A stretch of 64,000 bases of DNA from Brevibacillus porteri (lineage in GTDB: Bacteria; Bacillota; Bacilli; Brevibacillales; Brevibacillaceae). Made by a program: the position numbers and the translations under genes. The notes beneath the pieces were generated by a model. It worked only from the letters and a program-made list of their open reading frames with translations, ran no database searches and was not told the origin of the DNA. The stretch is from NCBI RefSeq assembly GCF_003013475.1, contig NZ_PXZO01000009.1:40485-104484 (forward strand), in the 5' to 3' direction. Within the stretch, counting starts at the first letter, position 1. Each line of letters begins with the position of its first letter. Shown in pieces: positions 12,101 through 20,300 of the stretch.

Positions 12101-14333
12101 CGAGAGCAGTGAGGTGCTTACTGCCCAAAAATGCTACGAGCTGTTTCAAGGGATTGACCAAGTATACAGGACACGAGGACAAGTATTGGTAAAACTCTCC
12201 TTGCCTTCGATTGCCATGGAGCCAGCAGGACAATTCGTTCTCCATCCTAGCCAGCTGGAGTCTCTGTTGCAGTCATCTCGTTATCTCATCACGGAGTCTA
12301 CATCATCTGACAACATCAGCTCCATCCAACCAAATGGTACGTTTACCCTTGAAGAGATGGAGATCTTCGAAAATCATCCTGCTGTCATGTATGCTCTCAT
12401 TCGATCCAGTGATGAATCGGAGAACAAGAAAATAGATATCGATATATGTGATGAGTCAGGCAGAATTGGCGTGAGGATAAAAGGTTTTGCAGTTGGAAGT
12501 GAAAAACGGGATGCGACGGAGAGAGAGACTCAAGAAACAGTGACTTCCGCTCCAGCGCTGATGGGAACCACGATGCTCACGCCAGTATGGAACGCCGTGT
12601 CTGTAGAAAAAGGGGAAGTCATTCCAGCAACAAGTGATCAAGTAGTCATCGTTTGCGCCGAAGAAAAGGACAGAAGTCTCCTTCAACGTCATTACCCTCA
12701 AGCTACTGTTTTACCGCTTCAGTCAGATGACTCTATTGAGGCTATCGCAAGTAAGCTGCAAGAGCGGGGTGTGATCGATCATATCATGTGGGTGGCTCCT
12801 AACAGCCCAGTGGAATCTGTAAAAGAGGAGTCCTTGATGATTGGGCAGGAGCGGGGCGTTATTCAAGTTTTCCGCTTGATCAAGGCTTTGCTTGCGTTGG
12901 AGTATCAGACGAGAGACTTGGGCTGGACGATCATTACTGTTCAGGCGCAGGCTATCTACAAAAAAGATACGGTTCATCCAACGCATGCCAGCATCCACGG
13001 GTTGATCGGATCGATGGCGAAGGAATATCCGAACTGGAAGGTAAGACTCGTCGATTTGGACGCGCATGCCGATTGGCCGCTACGCGATATTTTTGCTTTA
13101 CCTGCCGACGCTCATGGAAACGCTTGGGCATATCGTGGACATGCGTGGTTTCGCCAGCAGCTAATGCCCGTGCAGAGTCCTTCCATTAACCAAACCGTCT
13201 ACAAACAGCATGGAGTCTATGTTGTGATTGGAGGCGCGGGTGGTATTGGAAAAGCGTGGAGCGAATACATGATCCGCACCTATCAAGCACAAATCATTTG
13301 GATCGGTCGCCGCAAGAAAGATGAGCCGATTCAGAACAAAATAAATCAACTTGCTGCCCTAGGACCTGCACCGCTCTACATCGAAGCCGATGCTACGAAT
13401 CGCGAGTCGCTGCAAGCTGCTTACGAAGAGAGCAAGAAACGATTTGGCAAGATTAACGGAGTGATTCATTCCGCTATTGTTCTCCTTGATAGAAGTCTGG
13501 CGAATATGGACGAGACAGCCTTCCGAGCCGGACTGGTACCAAAAGTAGAGGTAAGTGTGCGGATGAGTCAAGTATTTGGCGAGGAGCCATTGGATTTTGT
13601 CCTGTTTTTCTCCTCGATTAACTCGTTTACCAAATCGCCAGGACAAAGCAATTATGCTTCAGGCTGCGCCTTTAAAGATGCTTTCGCCCATCAGCTTGCC
13701 GAGGAATGGACGTGTGCGGTGAAAGTAATGAACTGGGGATACTGGGGCAGTGTTGGAATCGTTGCGTCCAAGGGCTATCAGGAACGAATGGAACAGATCG
13801 GCATTGGCTCGATTGAACCTTCAGAGGGGATGGAGGCATTGGAAGCTTTGCTATCAGGTCCGATGAATCAATTGGCGCTGATGAAAACAACCAAGCCACT
13901 CGATATGGAAGGAATCCATACAAGCGAATCTGTTACAGTCGTTTCAAACAAAATTTCCTCCAGCATGGCAAGCATTAAAAACAAGTTAAAAGTAAAAGAG
14001 ATGCCCACAGCTGCCTATTTTGCGTCAGAAACAAATACGGACAGGAACAGCTTGTTTGATAACGTACTAGCAACGCTCATTCAACTCGCCTCTCTAATCC
14101 TGAAGGTAGAGAGCGAAGAAATAGATACGGATATTGAACTAAAGGAGTACGGTTTCGATCCAGTCAAGCTCACCGAATTTTCTACCAAAATCAATCAGAC
14201 GTACATGCTTGAACTGACACCTGCTGTGATGATGGACTACCCAACGCTTAAGCACATCACTGAATTTCTAGTCAATACCACCCTGAAATCTCAATCAGAA
14301 AGAGAACAGGACAAACCGGTTCTATACGTGTAA
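3108..14333 (+). CDS. trans-AT polyketide synthase, 3741 aa, DH-ACP / KS-DH-KR-ACP / KS-DH-KR
   Basis: This giant assembly-line protein starts at GTG 3108, with GGAGGG at 3097-3102. By residue it reads: dehydratase 1-280 (HxxxGxxxxP complete, Asp in HPTLID); ACP 305-385 (GLNS); KS 420-860 (TVCSSSL, EAHGTG, NIGH complete); a post-KS linker holding a dead ACP-like domain at 918-992 (EYGVDL, Ser lost); LPTYPF at about 1112; DH 1145-1430 (HVVKN, the motif Gly is Asn, His and Asp kept); KR 1465-1865 (GGAGGIG, Ser, SNY); a shrunken methyltransferase at 1918-2085; ACP 2110-2185 (YGIDS); KS 2250-2675 (TACSSSL, EAHGTG, NIGH); DH 2858-3125 (His kept, catalytic Asp replaced by Glu); KR 3150-3560 (intact); and a C-terminal ACP-like domain 3650-3725 with FDP in place of the FDS serine. 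There is no AT, as in trans-AT systems. The protein completes the dehydrating bimodule begun upstream, adds two units, and depends on the next protein for the MT and the working ACP of its last module. Confidence 0.95.
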   Translation: MHDQFLITINHPILKNHKAHGQELLPGLAHIDLLYQMFRENGHDYSELELRNLTIYHPIMVGQDYDVMLSIWCTQGKAGQWQIRMEGQTQRNGMLDSEKKLYVTADMHQSAPAQFDETLDLPILEQAANKKVNLHDVYEQCCRQELVHTGFMKAEGTIYETDSAAVMDISLGKHALPSAEGFMFHPTLIDGSAIGSMVLFTSVIQEEQRLFLPLFYESFRATALLQQHCFARVQTSSIQRKHELMYMTMEFFDRSGKKIAHLQNFAGKLVRDPGLINPNKNEVPQLRGDIKEPLHESNEPQSAFVRKAQTFLQQLLADRLQVPAASIDTQIGYYEMGLNSPGLLEVVKAVEAKVGMPLAPTLLFEYTNIAELAAYLAENHASVFSGLDLMKQEGSQELPQPATVVHSTAPSENHAANANEEIAIIGMAGRYPEAKNLHEFWINLKEGKDCIKEVPKSRWDWQQFGELKSPSGKQMSKWGGFIEDHDCFDSPFFRISPREAETMDPQERLFLETCWEAMEDAGYTPKTIVPPRGSSNRRQVGVFVGVMHKDYSLIGAEAMSRGEMFPLSLNYAPIANRVSYFCNFHGPSMAIDTVCSSSLTAVHLALESIKRGECEVALAGGVNLSLHPGKYLSYGMMDMHASDGYCHTFGKDGDGYVSGEGVGTVVLKPLRQAIEDGDHIYAVVKGSSVNHVGSVSGPSVPSPVAQAEVITACLEKSGVDARTIRYVEAHGTGTSLGDPIEIQGLVKAFRQYTEDQQFCAIGSVKSNIGHAESAAGISGLQKAVLQLHHKTLVASLHAKEVNPFIDFAQSPFYVQQRTEEWKSESMKNGQEVTVPRRSGVSSFGASGSNAHIILEEYIPAETKPKARSIGHKNHSVMIPLSAKNKERLQAYAQKVAEFLKGASSDNHPQLRTEEKRNQLQEMLEKKLRGILSSIIHVGENSIEMEQEWHEYGVDLVQITQLTQKLQEELHIQLDIKEFDQSSSIASVIASLLDNHRDDIEGEGQSFADPAAQIDLENVAYTLQVGREGMRERVAFVVEDIPELIGKLEAYSRGENTIDTCWEGSLKPNNESSGFQSWIAEGNIRKMAECWVTGYEVDWEQLYLNNKPRRVPLPTYPFAKNRYWIPESKMKSVSGKTAAPFTSETVIHPLLQRNTSDFSEQRFSSTFTGQEFFLSDHVVKNQRIVPGVAYLEMARAAAEQATAALTEEPAKIQLKNVVWTRPIVVGDQPVQIHIGLVPEENGEISFEIYSESEAMDAEPVVHSQGSVILHSVVEKHALNLSSLQAECGHREFSSDQCYSIFHSIGMDYGSAHQGIDTLYVGEGKVLAKLTLPASVSEMENPFVLHPSLMDSALQASIGLMMGEEDIPSADGDSSRKPSLPFAMEEVEIHNKCTSSMWAYVRYSANSSADDKVQKLDIDLCDDQGTVCVRIKGYSMRVLEDGKPANHVSSSSASSVPSLEPPVGNLMLSAVWDVTPVEKGQLFPTADEQVVIVGGNEENGSAIQPYYPRAKVLSIKAENTIEEIVHRLEELGSIDHMVWIAPFDAIDSLADHRLIAGQDQGVILCFRTIKALLRLGYGSKELGWSVITVQSQPIRNTDVVNPCHASIHGLIGSMAKEYPNWKIRLMDVEAESEWPLDDMLRLPRDRQGRPWVYRQGEWYRQQLLTIDHPPIDQTRLRQGGIYLVIGGAGGIGEAWTEYMIRTYQAQIIWMGRRQKNEEIQAKMDRLAAFGPAPDYITADATQQNALQQAYEQIKQTYRRIDGVVHSAMVLVEESLETMQEEGFRAVLSSKVDVSVNIALVFEKEPLDFVLFFSSLMAVTKAPKQSNYAAGCTFKDAYAHQLTQAWPCAVKLINWGYWSSGQVEESHQEMVETYRRLEQIGIGLIQPPEAMQAVETLLAGAMNQIAFMKITKPIVIEGMKVEEWVDVHPELYPSMLQLSAHENEGLADVAAAFIEERLKQEQSARIRILEIGAGAESTRSLISQKLHAYQELMSFQVFDPEAALSELGMHAGEYDLIITADKLHAAQHIRQAMRNCKYLLKRNGLLLLELSLPLEAWQKVLKDEGYRVVSYPQLIIAESDGVVRKSKQQQKSMGTSASTQPSPLATDRGTSTEDMLHEKSIAYFKQLVGETLKIPFDQIDSSAALEEYGIDSIMIVQMTNVLRKKLHQISTTLFFEYQTIDALVEHFMTTQTDELLALVGIDEQQPVQKQVTNSAATAKPTREQAGSVFRKAKSRRFLQALDTEAEKPAAPSRQDVAIIGLSGRYPQAEDVWEFWSRLKEGKNCITEVPEDRWSWQEYFSEEKGKRGYMYTKWGGFIEDMDKFDPLFFQISPNEAEQMDPQERLFLETAYASMEDAGYTPATLGESRKIGVFVGVMNGNYPAGTSYWSIANRLSYLFNFQGPSLAVDTACSSSLTAIHLALESLYSGTSECAIAGGVNLIVDPFHYIRLSGATMLSAGDCCKSFGDQADGFVDGEGVGAIVLKPLQKAIADGDHIYGVIKGSMLNAGGKTNGYTVPNPIAQSQVIHEALQRAGVDARAVSYIEAHGTGTALGDPIEIAGLTRAFGQDTKDKQFCAIGSAKSNIGHTESAAGIAGLTKILLQMKYGQIAPSLHAEVMNPNIDFSQTPFMVQQQLTEWKRPIMEINGVTKEYPRIAGLSSFGAGGANVHIVIEEYLEKDRQPESSIQPQQPNMIVLSAKNEERLFAQVNRLLKAIKEEAFTNAQLTDVAFTLQVGREALEERLAVIVRSVGELAEKLTQFAEGAENIAELYRGRVKRNHDTVALFADEDMKQTVETWIAKGKYAKLLNLWVKGVSFDWNKLYSEDKPRRVSLPTYPFARERYWIDVQKPMATSRTKASSVNGDILHPLLHKNTSDLYELRYSSSFTGQESFLADHLGNGQRLFPLTAYLEMARAAVKQAAGDREGTLSGIRMTHVATDVPLLVGDDLVQVHLVIYPEDTGVLAYAIYSESKEEETRSVVHSQGMVEFTSLVEAPMLDIPALQAESSEVLTAQKCYELFQGIDQVYRTRGQVLVKLSLPSIAMEPAGQFVLHPSQLESLLQSSRYLITESTSSDNISSIQPNGTFTLEEMEIFENHPAVMYALIRSSDESENKKIDIDICDESGRIGVRIKGFAVGSEKRDATERETQETVTSAPALMGTTMLTPVWNAVSVEKGEVIPATSDQVVIVCAEEKDRSLLQRHYPQATVLPLQSDDSIEAIASKLQERGVIDHIMWVAPNSPVESVKEESLMIGQERGVIQVFRLIKALLALEYQTRDLGWTIITVQAQAIYKKDTVHPTHASIHGLIGSMAKEYPNWKVRLVDLDAHADWPLRDIFALPADAHGNAWAYRGHAWFRQQLMPVQSPSINQTVYKQHGVYVVIGGAGGIGKAWSEYMIRTYQAQIIWIGRRKKDEPIQNKINQLAALGPAPLYIEADATNRESLQAAYEESKKRFGKINGVIHSAIVLLDRSLANMDETAFRAGLVPKVEVSVRMSQVFGEEPLDFVLFFSSINSFTKSPGQSNYASGCAFKDAFAHQLAEEWTCAVKVMNWGYWGSVGIVASKGYQERMEQIGIGSIEPSEGMEALEALLSGPMNQLALMKTTKPLDMEGIHTSESVTVVSNKISSSMASIKNKLKVKEMPTAAYFASETNTDRNSLFDNVLATLIQLASLILKVESEEIDTDIELKEYGFDPVKLTEFSTKINQTYMLELTPAVMMDYPTLKHITEFLVNTTLKSQSEREQDKPVLYV

Positions 14334-14351
14334 GCCGAAGGAGTGCCTAGA

Positions 14352-17300
14352 ATGAACAAAATGGACGAGCTTCTCTTAAAGTTACTGTGGGGTCAAATGC
14401 AGTCGCTTGGCTGCTTTACGGAAAAGAATCAAGCGCTCAGCGATCTCAAAAGAAAAAGCGGTCTGCTTGACTTATATGACCTGTGGCTCGAAGAAACGGC
14501 TTCTGTTTTGGCCCGGAATGATTATCTCGTTTACGATCGCGCGACATCTACCGTGATCGATACGGCTCCCATTTCTAGTGCCGCTGTCTGGCAAGAATGG
14601 GAGCAAGAAAAAGAAGTCTGGCTAAAAAATTCGGATACGAATGCGCAAGTCAAGCTAGTCGAGGCAACCCTGCGTGCTTTACCGCAAATTCTCACTGGAA
14701 AAGTGCGGGCCACAGAAGTCATCTTTCCCAATTCGACGATGGAATTAGTCGAGAAGGTATACAAAAATAACACGGTTTCTGACTACTTCAATGAAGTGCT
14801 CGCTGATACAGTGGTTGCTTTTGTTGAGGAACGGCTGAACCAAGATTCTACGGCCCGAATTCGCATTCTCGAGATTGGTGCAGGTACGGGAGGAACAAGT
14901 GCTGTTGTTTTCCAAAAACTAAAGGCGTATGAAAAGCATATCCAGGAATATTGCTACACAGACCTGTCCAAAGCCTTTTTCATGCATGCAGAAAAAGAGT
15001 ATGGCCCAAGCAATCCTTATTTGACCTATCAGATTTTTAACGTAGAAGAGTCGGTGACGGGACAAGGAATGGATCTAGGCGGGTATGATATTGTCATTGC
15101 AGCCAATGTCCTGCACGCCACTAAAAATATTCGCCAAACGCTGCGTAATGCGAAAGCTGTTTTAAAAAAGAACGGCTTGCTACTGCTGAATGAAATGAGT
15201 AAAAACACCATCTTCCTCCATCTTACCTTTGGTTTGCTGGAGGGATGGTGGCTGTACGAAGACCCAGAGCTGCGCCTTTCAGGCTGCCCTGGGCTATCTT
15301 CGTCAAAGTGGCAGAGAGTATTGGAGGAAGAAGGATTTCAGTCGGTCTTTTTCCCAACAGAAGAGGCGCACGTGATGGGGCAGCAGATTATAGTTACCGA
15401 AAGCGACGGCGTGATTCGCCAACAGCAAAAACAACAGCCGAAACCTGCAACGAGCATAAATGCGGAACAACCAAAACCAAAGAGAGTGAACATACCTTCC
15501 GCTCCTGAAGGAAAGGCAATCGAGGAAGTCCTGCGCGAAAAAAGTACGGAATACATCAAACAGTTGATTGCTGAAACGCTGAAAATGCCGAGTAACCGAA
15601 TGGATACTTCAGAGTCTTTAGAGGCATATGGGATGGATTCCATTTTATCTGTACAACTGATCAATCCATTTCGGAAAATTTTCGGAGAAACGATCAGCGG
15701 TACGTTGTTTTTTGAATATCAGACAGTAGATGACTTAGTCGAGCATTTACTAGAGACACAAAGGGAAGCGCTGATTTCACTCACAGGATTGGATGATCAC
15801 AAGCAGGAGCCAAATCGAACGGAAGATCATGTTGAGTTTTCTCCATTGCCGAAAATCGAAGGGAAACGAAACCCAAGAAAAGCGAGAGCATTTGCGTCAT
15901 CTGCTCATTCGCAAATGACGGCGTCCAAGCCTGCGTCCTCCGGTAAAATAGCGATTATTGGCATGAGTGGGCGCTTTGCTCAAGCTAACACCTTGGATGA
16001 GTTTTGGGAGAATTTAGTACAGGGTAAAAAGTCTATTTCAGAAATTCCAGCCGAGCGTTGGGATTGGACAGAGTATTATCATCCAAATCGAGAGGAAGCC
16101 ACTTCCCACGGAAAAAGCTATAGCAAATGGGGGGCCTTCTTAGAAGAATTTGATCAGTTTGATCCGTTATTTTTCAATATGACTCCGCGAGAAGCAGAAA
16201 ATATAGACCCTCAAGAGCGCCTCTATTTAGAAGAGTGTTGGAAGGCGTTAGAAGATGCAGGCTATGCCTCATCGAAGATGTCTACGGAGCTGCGAAAGCG
16301 AACAGGGGTATTTGGTGGCATTACGAAACAAGGATTTCATCTGTATAGCACGGAAACCACTCATCACTTTCCGACAACCTCATATTCATCGATGGTAAAT
16401 CGGGCATCCTACTATCTAAACTTACAGGGTCCGAGTATGCCGATCGATACGATGTGTTCCTCAGCATTAGTAGCGATTCATGAAGCATGTGAATACATCC
16501 GAAATGGGAAGGGAAGCATGGCGATTGCTGGCGGGGTGAATCTGTACACCCATCCGCATACCTACTTTGGTCTGACAGTGGGACAGCTCATCTCCCATAC
16601 ATCTGACAGTGCTGCCTTTGGGAACGGCGGAATAGGTTTTGTGCCTGGTGAGGGAGTGGGTGCTGTTGTTCTCAAGGATTACGATCAGGCTGTACAGGAT
16701 AGAGACCATATCTATGCCGTGATACGAGGAACCGCCGTCAACCATAAGGGCAAAGCCAATAGCTACATGACACCAAGCCCCAACCCAATTGCAGATGTGA
16801 TGAAAGAAGCATTGGAAGAAGGCGGACTGGACCCTCGATCCATTAGTTATCTAGAAGCGTCTGCCTATGGATCAGACATCGTCGATGCCGTAGAAATGAC
16901 AGCGGTGACGAAAGCTTTTCACAACCGTCAAGGAACAGAAGGGGACTATCGACTCGGTTCGGTCAAACCGAATATCGGGCATTGTGAATCAGCTTCCGGT
17001 ATGTCGCAGCTGATGAAAGTGATTTTGTCGTTACAGCATCAGACGCTAGTTCCAACCCTGGTTCCTGCCGAATTGAATCCAAATATTCCTTTTGATCAAC
17101 TCCCCTTTCAATTGCAGCGAGAGGTATCGGAATGGAAGCAGGTCACTGTAGATGGGCAGACAGTCCCCCGACGAGCAGGCATTACCAGCTTTGGCGGCGG
17201 TGGAGTGAATGCCCATCTTATCGTTGAGGAATACAACCAAAATTCACCAAGCAGAGTAAATGATTCAGAACCTCAACTGTTTGTTTTTTCGGCTAAGACG

Positions 17301-20300
17301 AAAGAGAGATTGCAAGCGTACATTCATCGCTGGATTGGTTATTTGCAAAAGCACCAACCTATCGATCTAGCGAATACAGCTTATACCCTTCAAATCGGAA
17401 GAGAAGAAATGCCTTGCCGTTTAGCTGTCATCACCAATAGTCAAACAGAACTTTACCAGAAATTAGAACGTTGGTTGGAACATCAAGCAGAGACGGATCA
17501 TTGCTTTTTTGGGGATCTCAAGGAAAACAAAGAATGGATGCCAGACCGAGTTGCTCAGGCAATCGAACTAAGAGATGTAGGGGAACTGGCAAAATGGTGG
17601 GTTCTAGGCAATCCCATCCCTTGGCAGAAGCTGCATGAAGGGAAGGAGTTATCCCGAGTAGCTAAGCTCCCAACCTATCCATTTAAGAGGAGAACGTGCT
17701 GGATAGAACGCAATCAAACGAATCACTCTAGGAGGGAGACGAGCATGACATCCGCTCATCCAGAATTCGAAAACAAGGCCGTTGAGATTTACACCTATAG
17801 CGCCAACAGCAGCGAAGCGGAGTTTTCGGAGGATTACTTGACCGTATGTCCATTTGAAAGGAAGATTCCAGGCTTTTCAATGAGTCGCGTCATTTTGAAT
17901 CCGGAAAAATATCCGTTGGAAAGAGAAATGGTAAGAGAGAAGCAAGTAGAGATGCGACAAGTACTTTTTTGCAAAGAAAATTTTTCGCGCTTGCAAAAAG
18001 TGTTGGACTTTGGATGCGGTCATGGGACAGATGTGATTCAAATAGCAGAGCTCTATCCGCATATGGAAACCCACGGATTTACGATTACCAAGGCGCAAGC
18101 AGAGCTTGGCAATCAACGAATCGCGCAGAAAAATCTGGGGGCTCGTGCGAAAATTTTCAACAAAGACAGCTCCAAGGATGCCTTTCCTGATCTCTACGAC
18201 ATGATTGTCGGGATTGAAGTGAGCTTCCATATTCGAAATAAACATGGATTATTTCAAAATATCTCTTCTTCTCTGAACGAAGAGGGAACCGTTCTGTTGA
18301 TCGATTACATAGCGAATACGCGAGGACCAATCGTAGACCAGAACGTAGAAGTCAGCATTCCCACCGTGCAAGAATGGATTGAGCTTTTAGCGGAGCATCA
18401 GTTGGTGATTGATGAAATCATTGACGTATCGCCGCAGATTGCTAACGCCTTGCATGATCCTGATGTGGAACAATACATCAAGCATCTGCCTAAAGCTGTT
18501 CAAGATTTGTATATTAATACAGTCAATCAATCCATCTCTCTCGAACGAGGGTGGATCAGCTATTGCTTGTTTAAGCTGAAGAAGGCTCCGTATCTTGCGT
18601 ACACGAAGCGTTGTGAATGGAATGCCAGCAAAATATCGAAGAAGAGACCTTACCCAGAAGCATTAGCGGAAATGGTAAACAGCGGTTCTATTCCTTATCC
18701 GAAAAAGCAAACGCGAACGCTCCCGAATCCAAATCAGCATGGTCACAGCTTTCATTGGAATAGGGAAACCATCAAAGAATCTTTGGTAGAGGCTTTTGCT
18801 GCCGTTTTAGGTCATCTACCAGGAGAGCTGGAAGAAGTAGAGACCTTGAAGGATATAGGAATTGGCTCTCTTAACGCCGTTGCCTTATCCGAAATGATTA
18901 ATAGCAAATTCAATCTGAAACTACCGACCAGCGTTGTGTTCGAACATAATACGCTAGATGCATTGGCAAGCTATATAGCCAGCCATTTGCAGCAAGACGA
19001 GCCTAGCCAGCTTCATGCGAGTAAACCATTCGTGTCGGATGCTCAAAATCAATCATTTACATCTGAATATTCTGAACAAAAACGTGATTTTGCGGCAGAT
19101 CAGTCCATTCCGGATCGGACAAAAATCAAAGCGAGCCTGATCCAGGTCTTTTCGACCGTTTTAGGCTTAAGACAAGAAGAGCTGGAAGAAGTGGAATCCC
19201 TAAAGGATTTGGGAATTGGCTCACTCAATGCCGTTCCATTATCCGAAGCCATCAATAGCAAGTTTCATCTGAAACTACCAACGAGTGTTGTGTTTGAGCA
19301 TAATACGCTAGATGCATTGGCGAGCTACATCGCGACTCATCTACCAGAGCGCCTATCAGCGCAGGCAGAATCGTTTAACCAAAGTCATGGAAATCTTGAC
19401 GAGAAGCCTGCTTATACAGAGAGAGTCTCGACGCGGAATATTGCCTACGAGCCGCCTAAAGCTGCTTCCGATGATATTGCGATCATCGGGATTTCCTGCC
19501 GCACAGCAGGTGCCCGGGGGCAAGATGAATTCTGGGAGCTCGTCAGTCAGGGCAAAGATTGCATCAGAGAAGTGACCAATCCAGACTGGCGTGCCTTTTT
19601 CAAAGAAAATGCATTCGTAGATATTCCGATGAAATACGGGGTGATGGAGGACATTGAATATTTTGATCCAGCGTTTTTCAAAATTTCTCCTACCGAAGCC
19701 CAATCAATGGATGTCACGCAGCGCATCCTTTTACAAGAGAGCTATAAAGCATTAGAGGACGCAGGTTATACCCCGTCCATGCTGAGAGGACAACCCGTTG
19801 GTACCGTCATTGGCGCAATGGCAGGAATGACAGTAGAACAAGATTTCTCTCATTTTGGCATGCTCGGATCGGATACGAGTATACTCGCCTCGCGCATCGC
19901 TTATTTCCTTGACCTGAAAGGACCCGCTCTGGCTGTGAACACAGCTTGCTCATCCTCTTTGGTTGCGATCGATATTGCTTGCCAAAAGCTGAAGACGGAA
20001 GAGGTCAATCTGGCCATCGCAGGAGGAATTACGATTTATTCCCATCCTGCCCCGTTTATTTCGATGAGTAACGCAAGGATGCTATCTCCTACAGGGGAGT
20101 GTCGTCCGTTTGACAATGGAGCCAATGGCATTGTCGTTGGGGATGGCGTTGGCGTTGTGATTTTAAAAAGATTGCAAGATGCATTACGAGATAACGATAG
20201 CATCTATGGTGTCATCCGTGGCAGTGGAACGAATCAGGATGGACGGACATTGGGCATTACTGTGCCTAGCTTCCAAGCGCAAAGCGACCTGCAAAAATCC

